NCBI GenBank assembly: GCA_018292915.2
Contig: JACVVK020000149.1
Location: forward strand, 342,001 to 406,000
DNA length: 64,000 nt
DNA from: Batillaria attramentaria
Taxonomy: Eukaryota; Mollusca; Gastropoda; Batillariidae
Direction: 5' to 3'
Notes under the pieces: model-generated
Databases searched by the model: none
Told to the model about the DNA's origin: nothing
What the model saw: the letters and a program-made list of their open reading frames with translations, nothing else
Shown here: one piece after another, positions 19,601 to 29,290 of the stretch
Layout of the letters: each line of letters begins with the position of its first letter
How positions within the stretch are numbered: position 1 is the first letter of the stretch
Program-made: the position numbers and the translations under genes

Positions 19601-20290
19601 CCCTTTGGCTGCCCACAGACCGAATACTTGGTCGGCGAAAGTATAGGCCGAAAGTACCCACAGACCGAATATTTTTTAGAGCGCCATCCCGAGGAAACCA
19701 CCTCCGTTAATTCTACGTCAGTTGAACCGTCAGCAAGCATAGGGTTCCCGTCTGTTTTTAGAGACTAGTGCAACACCTGGAAAGCTGGTAGTGTCAGCTG
19801 AAATACCAAGATCCCCCTTCTAGGTTTTTCCACAGATGCGTGTAAGCAAAGATGGCGGACCGCGCTGTTCCAGGCCCAAGTGGTGCTCGACCAAAACGCT
19901 CATTTTCGCTTCAGGAGACCATTTCAATGGTTGTGGGGGATGAATCTGATCTAGAATCTGTTGATTCTCTCGACGGATTCGAAAGTGATCATGAAATGGC
20001 GGACGAATTAGACGCTAGAGTGAAGAACAGTGGCGCGTTTTATAGAGCAAGGAAAGCAAGCCCCTACGAGCGGGAGAGAGCTAGGCGTTTTATTGGGCAA
20101 GGCGACAGCCCCTAGCCAAGGAAAGTTAGACCCCCGCAGGAGGTGCTACATTTGCTAGACAAAATGGCGGCTGTACGCATGGTGCGACTCGGCGCTATGT
20201 TTGATGATGGCAGTTTTTTCAATTTTGTGGTGAACGAATCAAGATGGAGGCGTCTGCAGAAAGGTATGTGTTATTCTTACATTCCACCAT
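19601..20290 (+). pseudogene. piggyBac-like 5' end with N-terminal exon
   Basis: A TTAA (19597-19600) is followed by CCCTTTGGCTGCCC, which resembles piggyBac ends such as CCCCTTGACTGCC at 52222, and by a repeated CCCACAGACCGAATA motif, probably a transposase-binding subterminal repeat. An ATG at 19852 gives MADRAVPGPSGARPKRSFSL, then GDESDLESVDSLDGFESDHE, the acidic start typical of piggyBac proteins. A stop at 20113 breaks the frame. Coding-like sequence continues (DKMAAVRMVRLGAMFDDGSF) to a donor near 20264. The catalytic domain and 3' end are not found. Confidence 0.5.
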
Positions 20291-20348
20291 TTGCAGCTCT
20301 TTTGATGCATCGAAAAATAATTTGTATATGTATGGATGATCGTTTTTA

Positions 20349-20349
<1 letters not shown>

Positions 20350-20412
<63 letters not shown>
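20350..20412. repeat. TG microsatellite
   Basis: An uninterrupted GT run inside the intron-like sequence after the piggyBac-like exon. Confidence 0.9.
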
Positions 20413-20416
<4 letters not shown>

Positions 20417-20866
20417 CGCTGGTTCGACTCAATGTTTGTAATCGTAATGATTTTTATCGTCAGTTTTGTCTGAGCGGACAGTACAATTTCCCTTCGAGGG
20501 ACGAATAAAGTGATATGTTATCTTAACTGTGTTTCAAGTTCTTTTCCACAAACAAGAAGAAGTGCTTGAAGTGACTGTGCTTTTTACATTTTTTATCCCC
20601 CCCCCCCCCCACCCCGATGAGGATCGGACAGATGATGATGCTGGTGGGTTTATTCCCACCAATGGGACCCTTAAATGTGCGAAGCTAAAAATGATAGAAC
20701 ATGAAAATGACTGAATCAAGGTTATAGTCAGTTCCACATTCTTTTTTAGTCCTGCCATATTTTCCCTTGGCAATAATATATAAAATGTGATGACTTGGTC
20801 AAGCTTGTAACTCAATCCAGACTGGCAACAAACATGGGTTGGTTTTTTGGGGTTTTTTTCCTCCAG

Positions 20867-21143
20867 TGATGATCCGGACGTAAAGACCTGTAGCACAGCT
20901 GGAGGCTATGAAAGTGAAATGTACCACAGCAGTGGTCAGGACGTAAAGACATGTAGCACAGCTGGAGGCTATGAAAGTGAAATGTACCACAGCAGTGGTC
21001 AGGACGTAAAGACCTGTAGCACAGTTGGAGGCTATGAAAGTGAAATGTACGACAGCAGTGGTCAGGAGGTAAAGACCTGTAGCACAGCTGGAGGCTATGA
21101 AAGTGAAATGTACCACAGCAGTGGTGATGAGTGGAAGCCTGAG
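20867..21143 (+). pseudogene. Second copy of the 21-codon repeat exon
   Basis: Acceptor CTCCAG|T, four 63-bp units (VKTCSTAGGYESEMYHSSGQ and variants), donor CCTGAG|GTAAAC. It is open throughout and differs from 17208-17484 by a few substitutions. The upstream exon with the 15-codon array is reduced to one unit here. Confidence 0.6.
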
Positions 21144-21726
21144 GTAAACCACAGAGTTACCATACTTACAGTTACACATAGTGGCATTGGTGAATGTGCC
21201 GGAAACGCAGCAGACGCTCTTTTTCCGTGCCCAACTATTTGTAAACCCCGTATCTCTTTTTTTTTTAACTGACGTTCTAACCTTGGTTTTGGTCTGGCCA
21301 AGTTGGCCGACGGTAGTTCGTTATCAGTAGTGTATTTGGACCTGACAGCTTCACACACTGTAAGTTTTAATTCTCAGTCTATTAGAAGTGTTTTTATGGA
21401 TGTTTACGTCATTGATTACGCTATAAAGAGTTACTTTGATGGTTTTATTTGATCTACGATACCAGTGTTCTGTGAAATGACAAGTATCAGTTTTGGTTGG
21501 TTCGTTTGTTTTTATTATTGGAAGGCTGAAGGTGAACGTTTTTCTTATGAGGGTTTATTGTTTGTTTTCAGTTTTCCACCTTATGGCATTTTTATGGAAC
21601 TGGGTTATAATAAAATTGCCGGTGGCACTAGCTGTGGACAGTGTTGGACTGTTATCTGGGATTGGTGCGACACCTGAAGACAGCTTAGTGAAAGGTTAGA
21701 GACACTCTAATTATCAAAAGGCTGGA

Positions 21727-21800
21727 GTGAGTGAGTGAGTGAGTTAAGTAAGGCTTAAGTTAATGCCGTGCAAGCAACAAAGACTATTTCATGGCCAAAG
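21727..21800 (-). mobile_element. LINE tail, paralogue of 17569-17638
   Basis: GAGTGAGTGAGTGAGTTAAG, a slightly expanded GGCTTAAGTTAATGCCGTGC, loop and ATGGCCAAAGCGAG. The hairpin has decayed. The flanks match copy 1 on both sides, so it is the same insertion event. Confidence 0.7.
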
Positions 21801-21894
21801 CGAGTCCCATTCTGTGTACCACAGAGTAGCACATGAACTGCTGAAGGACATCAAGGGAAAAGGAAAGCCTGAGGGCACCCTGAGGGTAACCCTT

Positions 21895-22150
21895 GGCTGA
21901 TGTCACAAAAGCAGAAATCAAAGAAAAGCTGGACAGTAATGACTTTCTTGGGATTATTATCGATGAAACACTCAACTGTACCCTTGACAAGAAACTCATT
22001 TTGTACGCTTGGTGCGAGAACCGTGGTGATGTTGAAAACCCTTTTCTTGGGTACTAAACCATCGAAAATGGAACTGCCCAGTGCGTATTTTATTTCAAAG
22101 TGCTAGAGGAATGGGATATCACTGACAGACTGATTGGATTAGGGTCCTGA
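21895..22150 (+). pseudogene. hAT-like (DUF4371-type) transposase fragment
   Basis: The frame reads ADVTKAEIKEKLDSNDFLGI and IIDETLNCTLDKKLILYAWC, then a stop after GDVENPFLGY and further similarity with NGTAQCVFYFKVLEEWDITD and RLIGLGS. The D-E-T … I-G-x-G-S pattern, with the first catalytic Asp, resembles hAT nuclease cores. The expected D-G-A that follows is cut off by the LINE tail at 22157. Orthology is tentative. Confidence 0.45.
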
Positions 22151-22156
22151 AAATAA

Positions 22157-22219
22157 GTTAGTTAGTTAGTTATTTAGGGCTTAACGCCGCGCAAGCAACA
22201 AAGACTATTTCGCGGTGGA
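22157..22219 (-). mobile_element. 63-bp tail-only LINE-A insertion with 13-bp TSD
   Basis: GTTAG repeats, hairpin, end CGCGGTG. Repeats GTCCTGAAAATAA at 22144-22156 and 22220-22232. Confidence 0.9.
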
Positions 22220-22582
22220 GTCCTGAAAATAAAAGAAAACAAAGAGAAAGCCAAAATAATAAAATCAAATTCATGGTGGAACAAATTCTTGAAGAATGCT
22301 TCGGAGAAGACGCTTTTCCAATAGGAGTATTGGCTCAGCTGAAACTGATTGGGCAAGACAGACGTACCCCAGTGTTAGGAAGTCCGTCATCCTGACTACC
22401 AAAGGACGACAAGGAAAGGAGCCATTGACATGGGGAACAGTGAAGAACTACCAGTCAGCCTTCAGTCACTTCCTAGACTTTTTGGAGGCTTGTTACTCCT
22501 GCCACAATCTGCCAGTGCCACCACCACCACCACCTTCACCCTTTAGTCAGGTCCTCCCATGTTCAGTCCCTGCACAGAGTGC

Positions 22583-22700
22583 GGGTGGGTGGGTGTTTGG
22601 AGGTTTAACGTCCTTTTCCACCACATAGGGTGATATCAAAGACGGGGCAACGATGAAAAAGCCAGCACAAATATTTGGCCCCAGCCGGGATCAAACTCAC
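22583..22700 (-). mobile_element. tRNA-SINE family D fragment with 15-bp TSD
   Basis: It contains the GGTGGGTGTTTGGAGG end, CCTTTTCCACCACATAGGG, GGGGCAACGATGAAAAAGCC and the reversed box B (CCGGGATCAAACTC). Repeats CCCTGCACAGAGTGC at 22568-22582 and 22701-22715. It sits in the coding-like relic. Confidence 0.85.
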
Positions 22701-22997
22701 CCCTGCACAGAGTGCAGCCTGAAAACCTCCCTTGTCTCCAAATACAAAGACCAGGAACATCAGAGAGCGGGAGGAACGGAAACAAGAGAAGTTAAAGCGC
22801 AAGTCGACAAACTGTCAAGAATCAGAAGCACTGTGGGACATTTTGCCTCCAAAAATGCGGCAACAAGGGAAAAAAGACTGTCAGGATTTTGGCCAAAAAT
22901 GGATAGCTTGAGAGCTGAGCTTGCAGCAAAGGGTGATGTGCAACCTGAAGTCTCAAACCTGCAGGAAAAGTTAACAGCAATGGAATCACAACACGAG

Positions 22998-23041
22998 TTA
23001 GTTATTTTGTGCTTAGCAACAAAGACTATTTCGCGGCTAGA
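22998..23041 (-). mobile_element. 44-bp LINE-A tail lacking one hairpin arm
   Basis: TTAGTTATTTTGTGCTTAGC runs directly into AACAAAGACTATTTCGCGGC, so the first arm (AACGCCGCGCA) is deleted. The flanks AATCACAACACGAG and AATCACAACATGAA are an imperfect duplication. Confidence 0.75.
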
Positions 23042-23399
23042 AATCACAACATGAAGACCTTATGAAAAGAGTAATAAGTGCAGAGAAGCGGGCCGTCTAT
23101 TTGCACAGGCAGTATCAAGCTGCAAGAGGAAAAGCATCAAAAGCAAAAAAAGAGAAGGAAGAGCTGCTGAAGGAAAATGCTCGACTGTTGAAAGAAAATG
23201 CTTTGGTAGTAGCAGAGAATCAGGCCCTAAAACAAGAAGAAACACAACAGCTTTTCAAGCCAAAGAAGGAGGCGTGATCAGAGAGTGCATCAGAGAATGT
23301 GTGGCAGAACTTTTAGCATTGGAAGTTTCCACCCAAAATGTGTCGCCAGTGATACAGTCAGTTCTGAGAATGGTGGGCATTCATGCAACGCTTGAGGAC

Positions 23400-23938
23400 T
23401 TGCCCAGTAGAGAAGGTGTGCACTTGCCCAGTAGAGAAGGTGTGCACTTGCCCAGCAGAGAAGTTGTGCACTTGCCCAGTAGAGAAGGTGTGCACTTGCC
23501 CAGTAGAGAAGGTGTGCACTTGCCCAGTAGAGAAGGTGTGCACTTGCCCAGTAGAGAAGGTGTGCACTTGCCCAGTAGACAAGGTGTGCACTTGCCCAGT
23601 AGACAAGGTGCGCACTTGCCCAGTAGAGAAGGTGTGCACTTGCCCAGTAGAGAAGGTGTGCACTTGCCCAGTAGACAGGTTAGTTAGTTATTTAGGGCTT
23701 AACGCCGCGCAAGCAACAGAGGCTAATTCGCGGCAAAGAGCGGTCCCTATCTGCCAGGTCATTAAAAATAAAAGAGCATACAATAAAACAGGATGTAAAT
23801 ATATACTAAAAATCTACTGTTGCCCAGTAGACAAGGTGTGCACTTGCCCAGTAGACAAGGTGTGCACTTGCCCAGTAGACAAGGTGTGCACTTGCCCAGT
23901 AGACAAGGTGTGCACTTGCCCAGTAGACAAGGTGAGCA
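23400..23938 (+). repeat. 24-bp coding minisatellite (17 units) split by a LINE tail
   Basis: Unit TTGCCCAGTAGAGAAGGTGT plus GCAC, in frame as LPSREGVH. Twelve units lie at 23400-23679 and five at 23820-23938, where most read CAGTAGACAAGG (LPSRQGVH). After the array the frame reads EQITANKAQFLVTEAYAEK before another LINE tail. It is not a CRISPR array, because there are no spacers. Confidence 0.9.
23680..23819 (-). mobile_element. LINE-A 3' end inside the 24-bp array
   Basis: TTAG repeats, hairpin with CAACAGAGGCTAATT loop, CAAAGAGCGGTCC and UTR to AAAATCTACTG. The TSD is masked by the array itself (CCCAGTAGACA on both sides). Confidence 0.85.
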
Positions 23939-23990
23939 GATCACAGCCAACAAGGCACAGTTTTTAGTGACGGAGGCCTATGCTGAAAAG

Positions 23991-24115
23991 TAAGTAAGTT
24001 ATTTAGGGCTTAACGCCACGCAAGCAACAAAGACTATTTCGCGGCTTTACAGAGTCCCTTACTGCCAGGTCCTTTAAAACAAAGTATGTCCAGCTTCAAA
24101 CATGATATAAATATA
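23991..24115 (-). mobile_element. LINE-A 3' end, 125 bp
   Basis: TAAGTAAG, TTATTTAGGGCTTAACGCC, hairpin, TTTACAGAGTCCCTTACTGC. It ends the coiled-coil relic and abuts the long LTR. No target duplication remains. Confidence 0.75.
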
Positions 24116-24390
24116 TGTGGCTGTTGGTCTTTTGTTTTTGGTTTGATTCACATCATGTGGTGCAGTCTGCTGCAGTATCACTGTCTGAGGGCACATGAGG
24201 CTGCTGTTCTGATGAGCATACTTTTGCACAGACAGTTATCAGTCAGAGGAAATAACTGAGGTTATAAAAAAATGTTGCCCGGAGTTGGTCGTTTATGTAG
24301 TTGAAATCGATCAAAGATTTTATTTCCTGGAAATGACCAAACGTTATATAAGTGGCCGGTGGCCTTTTCTTTAGTTAAAATTAGTAACAG

Positions 24391-24449
24391 GGTGAGTGAG
24401 TGAGTTTTTAGGGGTTAAAGCCGCGCAAGCCACAAAGACTAATTCGCGC
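24391..24449 (-). mobile_element. 59-bp tail-only LINE-B insertion with 14-bp TSD
   Basis: GGTGAGTGAGTGAG, TTTTTAGGGGTTAAAGCCGC, loop and TTCGCG. Perfect repeats AAAATTAGTAACAG at 24377-24390 and 24450-24463, inside the LTR. Confidence 0.9.
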
Positions 24450-24918
24450 AAAATTAGTAACAGATTTTATTTTGGGGGATAAAGGCAAAAGGGTTCATTT
24501 CGGGCATAATCCTGTTGCGGTGGTTTTGGTGGTACTCAAATGCAAGCCGAATGGGCTATTTTTTTTTAATAACTAGGGTCGTCTGCTGTTTTTTGTAAAA
24601 TTTATGGGAGAAGTGCAGTAAATTTGAATGTAAGCAAGTAGTATGTGCGTTAAAGGGACCCCAACAGGCTTTTTTTGGTGTAAAAACGCGTCCATTTGCG
24701 TTTTGGCGTGACTTAGGTTAACCAGACATATGCATGCCGTAGGAAATTGTTTTCTCACCTTCCCTCACAGCGTTTAGTTTATGTCAGAACCGTTTTGGGC
24801 CATAATCCGACGAATTTCGTGGCTGAAGCAAAGCGTTTTCGCGTTCCGATCTGACGGCCATTGTATCTCGAACAACCCGCGAGACTTCGGAAGTGGTGAA
24901 ATCTGGGTAAAAATTCCG

Positions 24919-25670
24919 ATGACGTCAGAAGCAGTATTCATGGCAGAAGCAACTTCAGCAGCTGAACCATACAGTTTTGAGCCGCCAGCATCTTTGCTAG
25001 AGTCTTCTGAAGATGAAGAAAGTGGCAGCAGCGACGTGAGCAGTACCGTGGACGAAGCTGACGATGACATCCCTGCTGCAGAAGATGATGGAAGGTAAAA
25101 AGCATGCACTCGTACGCGGCAAATCTGTCGTCTGCCACAGTCTGCTGATAACTTCTTTCGTGTTGCTTTGTTGTTCAAAATTCAGGTGTCAGCATTTGCT
25201 CGCTAGTGTGCAAGGGATTGTGTATATATATTGGTGAAGAGTTCATGTGAGAATCGTAATTTGGTACAGCTGTCTTTCTGAAGTTTGACCTTTACTCCTC
25301 ACAACGGTACACATGTACCGTGTATCATTCTGTATGCATGTAATGATGTATGTAGTATTATGGAGAGACACGGAATTTTCACTTGTGAATCAAGTGTGAT
25401 TACTAAAAAAAAAAAGAAAAAAAGTTATGACACAAGAGAAATGTCCGTACCAGAATGAATAGGTTGTGTATTACAAGGTAGAATTTTTATTGATTTCTCA
25501 ATTTCAGGGCATGGTGTCAGTGTGGCCACTGTGTTGTGTGGCCTGGCCAGCGAAGGAGGGAGAAGGTGTGCTGCCACCACTACCCTCAAGTTACTGGAAA
25601 ATTTGAGGGGGGAGGGATGCAGTGCATCACCACACACCAGGGTTTTCGCGACAACTGTCTCTCAAAATAA
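24919..25670 (+). CDS. Two-exon gene with P2RX7-C-like cysteine domain
   Basis: Exon 1 (24919-25094) starts MTSEAVFMAEATSAAEPYSF, is acidic (SSEDEESGSSDVSSTVDEAD) and ends AG|GTAAAA. Exon 2 (25508-25670) follows ATTTCAG and reads RAWCQCGHCVVWPGQRRREK, VCCHHYPQVTGKFEGG, GMQCITTHQGFRDNCLSK and a stop. The AG|G junction keeps frame (Arg). The C-x-C-x2-C … CC … C-I-T-x-H-x-G-F … C pattern is that of the zinc-binding domain known from the P2X7 tail, which also occurs alone in invertebrate and transposon proteins. The family's usual downstream tyrosine-rich part is missing. An ATG at 24940 is an alternative start. Both exons are intact; activity is unknown. Confidence 0.6.
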
Positions 25671-25975
25671 CTGAATGTATTTATTGTGTTTTGTGTTTGT
25701 ACGTAACATTGCATAGAGTTATAAAAGAGAATCACTTTGATCTGCATGTCACAAGTTACATTCACACACTGACATCAACTGACTTTCATGGTCACAGAGG
25801 AAATTTATTTTTTAAATTTCTCAACTCCTTATGAATTTAAATTCAACTGGAACTACCCACCCATCCAGCCCTATTAAAAAAAGAAAAAAAAAGTAATCAA
25901 GATTAGATCAATACTGCACTATTCCATTGCTTGCTATTGTTGATCAAGTAATAGAGTAGCTGATGTTTCGATTTT
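25671..25975. other. 3' flank of the P2RX7-C-like gene
   Basis: AT-rich, with two short A-rich runs (near 25875 and 25885). Nothing coding. The return to LTR sequence is near 25976. Confidence 0.4.
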
Positions 25976-26359
25976 TGGTTTAGATGTATAAATGAATTTG
26001 TGCTGACAGAAATATCTCCTGCTTGTGTAGGGGGCGGCTGGTGGTCGGTTGCTGAAGCGGAGTAGGAGAATGCTGTCAGTTGACGCAGGGTGAGTGTTGA
26101 TAAGGGAATCTTGGGGTGATGTGGTTGGTTTTTTTCTGGAATAAATTTGACAATGAACCGCTGGGTATTACCCCAAAGATAATTGCTGTGAAGGTATCCT
26201 AGGTTGATTCGTACAGCAGTTATGCCTCAATTGCTAGGTACGTGTATATATATATGGTCATGTGATACTGGTAAGTATGCACCTGCAGTGCTTGCAAGTG
26301 AAGAGAACTATTCGAGAATGATTTCAGTATGTTTGAATGTGTGTTATGTTTGTGTGTTG

Positions 26360-26482
<123 letters not shown>

Positions 26483-26504
26483 GTGTTGTTATTTTGGTTT
26501 TTTT

Positions 26505-26850
26505 TCTTTTTTGGGGGAGTGTAGGGTTTTTTGTGGTCCCCTAGGTTTAGGACTTTGTGTAGTGTTTGCTAAACCCTCATGCAGGTTTAGGACTGTTCTT
26601 TTGTAGGATTCGCTAAGCCCTCATGTAGGGTTAGGACTGTTCTTTTGTAGGATTCGCTAAGCCCTCATGTAGGGTTAGGACTGTTCTTTTGTAGGATTCG
26701 CTAAGCCCTCATGTAGGGTTAGGACTGTTGTGTATTTTGTTTGCTAAACTCTCGTGTAGGGTTAGGACTGTTGTGTATTTTGTTTGCTAAACTCTCGTGT
26801 AGGGTTAGGACTGTGCTGTATTTTGTTTCCTGAACCCAAGAGCAGGGTTG
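26505..26850. repeat. LTR minisatellite with hairpin units
   Basis: Repeats of GCTAAGCCCTCATGTAGGGT plus TAGGACTGTTCTTTTGTAGG (about 53 bp), then a related AAACTCTCGTGTAGGGTTAGG series. Many units can fold through AACCCT/AGGGTT-like arms. It corresponds to 51191-51860 in the other LTR. Confidence 0.8.
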
Positions 26851-27147
26851 GGATTTTTTTTATTTTTTATAGGCCTTGAACGTGCCTTTTTTTTTGGCCC
26901 TTGATGCTCGAAGTGGAATAAATAATTGAAACGAATAGTTTCTTTGTTTGTTGAACCTTGGGTTGGTACTGTGAACCTGCGGGAGCTATTCTGCGAAAAA
27001 ACAAGTTTGGTGATCAAACTCAGTTTTTGAGGTTTAGTTTTTCATCCTCTTTCCCTTGTCTGTCTCTGCCAGTACTGAACAGAAAGTCAGTCAGTACTTT
27101 TGGTTTTTTTTTTTACTTTCATTTCTCCCCTCTCTTTCTCCTTCGTT

Positions 27148-27163
27148 TGTGTGTGTGTGTGTG

Positions 27164-27203
<40 letters not shown>

Positions 27204-27209
27204 TGTGTG
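27148..27209. repeat. TG microsatellite near the LTR end
   Basis: GT run with two interruptions, just before ACTCGGTCACA. Confidence 0.9.
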
Positions 27210-27692
27210 CACTCGGTCACATATACATTAAAAAATGTTTGTAGCTTAACTTTTTTGCATCGCGCTGCGAGCGGGCTCGCGCCTAAGCCGTAGCCATCAC
27301 ATCGCAGGCCGGGTCGCGGCGGCAAAGCACATAGCTTCTAGCATCGTCACGCGAGACGACTTGCGTAAGTTCTAAATTTAACCTCGCTTTTAATATTCAT
27401 GACAGTCGAAAACAACCCGTCAGTATACGTTTAGAGACCTATCATGCTTGCTGTGGATATGTATTCGCTGTCTGGCCGCTGTTATTGGCTCGCTATGGGG
27501 ACATTGGTGACTGTTTCCCAAAATTACCGCGTGGTGGGGTCAAAGCGATAATGGCGGCTCGACGGAATGCACAGCATGCCTCCACCTTCGACACAATTAG
27601 AGCTGCAGAACTTGTTTTTGACGAAAGTTTTGACACCGAAGTTGTTGTAGAAGATGGGTCTGATGAAGATGAGGAGAAAGACCACTATTCGG

Positions 27693-27773
27693 TTAGTTAG
27701 TTTAGGGCTTTACGCCGCGCAAGCAACAAGGACTATTTTGCGGCTAAGCTAAGTCTTTCTCTGCCAAAAATAG
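27693..27773 (-). mobile_element. 81-bp LINE-A tail with 15-bp TSD
   Basis: TTAGTTAGTTTAGGGCTTTA, hairpin, CTAAGCTAAGTC. Perfect repeats AAGACCACTATTCGG at 27678-27692 and 27774-27788, inside the piggyBac first exon. Confidence 0.9.
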
Positions 27774-28346
27774 AAGACCACTATTCGGACGAAAAGAAGC
27801 GTGATTTAGAGCCAGAGAGAGCGGTTCTCGATGATGGTCCCCAAGACAAAAATGAAGATGACAATGGCGCCGGCGCTGATCAAGCCTATGACACTCCCAC
27901 AAACATCGACACGGACAGTGAAGAAGATGAAGGCGATGGAGGTGACTACGTAAACAACTGGACCAAGAATCTGAGACATTTTCCTCGTATTCTGCCGTTT
28001 ACAGGTGAAACAGGTAAGCACAGTACATGTATCATTCCTTTCCACCTCTCTTACCAACTCGCTTTCCCTCACAGTCACACCAATTCCTCCTCCCCCCCCC
28101 CCCCACCCCATGCCTCTTTCAGGTTTCTTTGTTTTTCCAAATGATGTGTGACATTTTACACCAAGTGACTGTTCAAATTATGCTATTTATTTTTTTCAGG
28201 TATCAAAGTGGACCTAGGAGAAGACCCATCAGCATATGATGTCCACAAGCTGTTTTTTATACCTGACATGCTGAAGCACATCAAAACAGAAACCAACAGG
28301 TATGCACTCAGTGTATGACAGTATCTCATATTGAAGCAGTAAATGT

Positions 28347-28390
<44 letters not shown>
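28347..28390. repeat. TG microsatellite in piggyBac intron 2
   Basis: GT run between the GTATGC donor and the TTGCAG acceptor. Confidence 0.9.
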
Positions 28391-28392
<2 letters not shown>

Positions 28393-28720
28393 TGAGTAAT
28401 GTTTTTGCAGCAATAACAAGAAACAATGCTGATTCATTGCAGGTATACAAGAGCTGCAATCGAGCAGAAACTGAGAATGTGCTGAAACTGGCCAGCAACT
28501 CTCCAAGCGAAACCCGTTACCCTTGGAGAGCTGCGTGACTTCTTCGCCATATGTATTCATATGGGCCTGGTGAAGATACCGCGACTGACCGACTACTTGT
28601 CGAAGCATCCAGCTCTCCACACATCGTATGCTGCAAATTTGATGCAGCGAGATAGATTTATTTCTATCATGATGTTCCTTCACATCAATGACAATGCAAC
28701 GTACATCCCAAGAGGACAAG

Positions 28721-28780
28721 TTAGTTAGTTAGTTATTTAGGGCTTAACGCCGCGCAAGCAACAAAGACTATTTTGCGGCT
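28721..28780 (-). mobile_element. 60-bp tail-only LINE-A with 13-bp TSD
   Basis: TTAG repeats, TTATTTAGGGCTTAACGCC, hairpin ending TTTTGCGGCT exactly at the hairpin base. Perfect repeats CCAAGAGGACAAG at 28708-28720 and 28781-28793. Confidence 0.9.
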
Positions 28781-29290
28781 CCAAGAGGACAAGAAGGCCA
28801 TGACCCCATCCACAAAGTGAGGCCCTTCCTCACCCACCTGCAAGGAAAATTCCCGGGGGTATACTACCCGCAGCAAAGCGTGTGCATCGATGAGGCGATA
28901 AGCCCATTCAAAGGGCGCAGTCACTTCAAGGTGTATATGAAGGACAAGCCCACCAAATGGGGATTTAAATTCTATGAACTTTGTGAATCATCAACGGGCT
29001 ATGTGCATCAAATCGAGTTTTTCTGCGCCGAGCCTGGGGTGAGCAACAAGCCGTTTGACGTTGTTCTTCGCCTCATCACACCATCTTGGGCAGATGACAC
29101 CACCTGTATATGGTAATGGAAGGAGGAAAGCAACCCCTATGCATAGGAGCAGGTGTGGCCCTGGCAGCAAGTTCTTTGAGTGGGGTGAGCATGACCAGCG
29201 ATAAGAAGATCCTGGCAACCTTTTGGCTCTTAGCCAATCAGGAAGCATACAGAAGTGTTCGAGACAGATTTGTGCAACAGCTTGGATAGA

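Larger units (their letters stand above)
20600..21890 (+). repeat. Segmental duplication, copy 2
   Basis: It starts with a C tract and one 45-bp array unit, then the intron, 63-bp array exon and flank seen at 16980-17730. About 500 bases of other sequence (roughly 21200-21680) separate the exon from the LINE-tail portion, whereas only about 50 separate them in copy 1. Either copy 1 lost it or copy 2 gained it. Confidence 0.75.
22290..23400 (+). pseudogene. Unidentified coiled-coil gene relic, broken by a SINE
   Basis: Coding-like blocks in order: TKGRQGKEPLTWGTVKNYQS and AFSHFLDFLEACYSC; a Pro run; then, after the SINE at 22583-22700, CSLKTSLVSKYKDQEHQR and a long charged coiled coil (KLSRIRSTVGHFASKNA, LQEKLTAMESQHE, and EKEELLKENARLLKENALVV). 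A frame change near 23272 leads into IRECIRECVAELLALEVSTQ and NVSPVIQSVLRMVGIHATL, a block I associate with uncharacterised invertebrate transposon-linked proteins. It ends in the 8-codon array at 23400. It may be the downstream part of the same gene as the 15302-17484 exons, but no splice chain proves this. Confidence 0.4.
27551..29290 (+). pseudogene. piggyBac transposase relic with two LINE-tail insertions
   Basis: The ATG at 27551 gives MAARRNAQHASTFDTIRAAE and an acidic N-terminal region (VVEDGSDEDEEKDHYS). The first insert (27693-27773) removed, it continues to FPRILPFTGETG and a GTAAGC donor. Exon 2 (28200-28300) reads GIKVDLGEDPSAYDVHKLFF. Exon 3, after a TG-containing intron, gives VTLGELRDFFAICIHMGLVK and FISIMMFLHIND; after the second insert it continues HKVRPFLTHLQGKFPG, the first catalytic Asp in VCIDEAISPFKGR, and KPTKWGFKFYELCESSTGYV. 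An early stop precedes VTLGELRD, and after 29100 the second and third catalytic Asp blocks are lost. Before the inserts it was a canonical spliced piggyBac. Confidence 0.8.

Noticed and set aside
23400..23938. Regularly spaced 24-bp repeats that resemble a CRISPR array
   Set aside because: The units are contiguous, without unique spacers, in frame with a coding-like region and in a eukaryotic context. It is a minisatellite.
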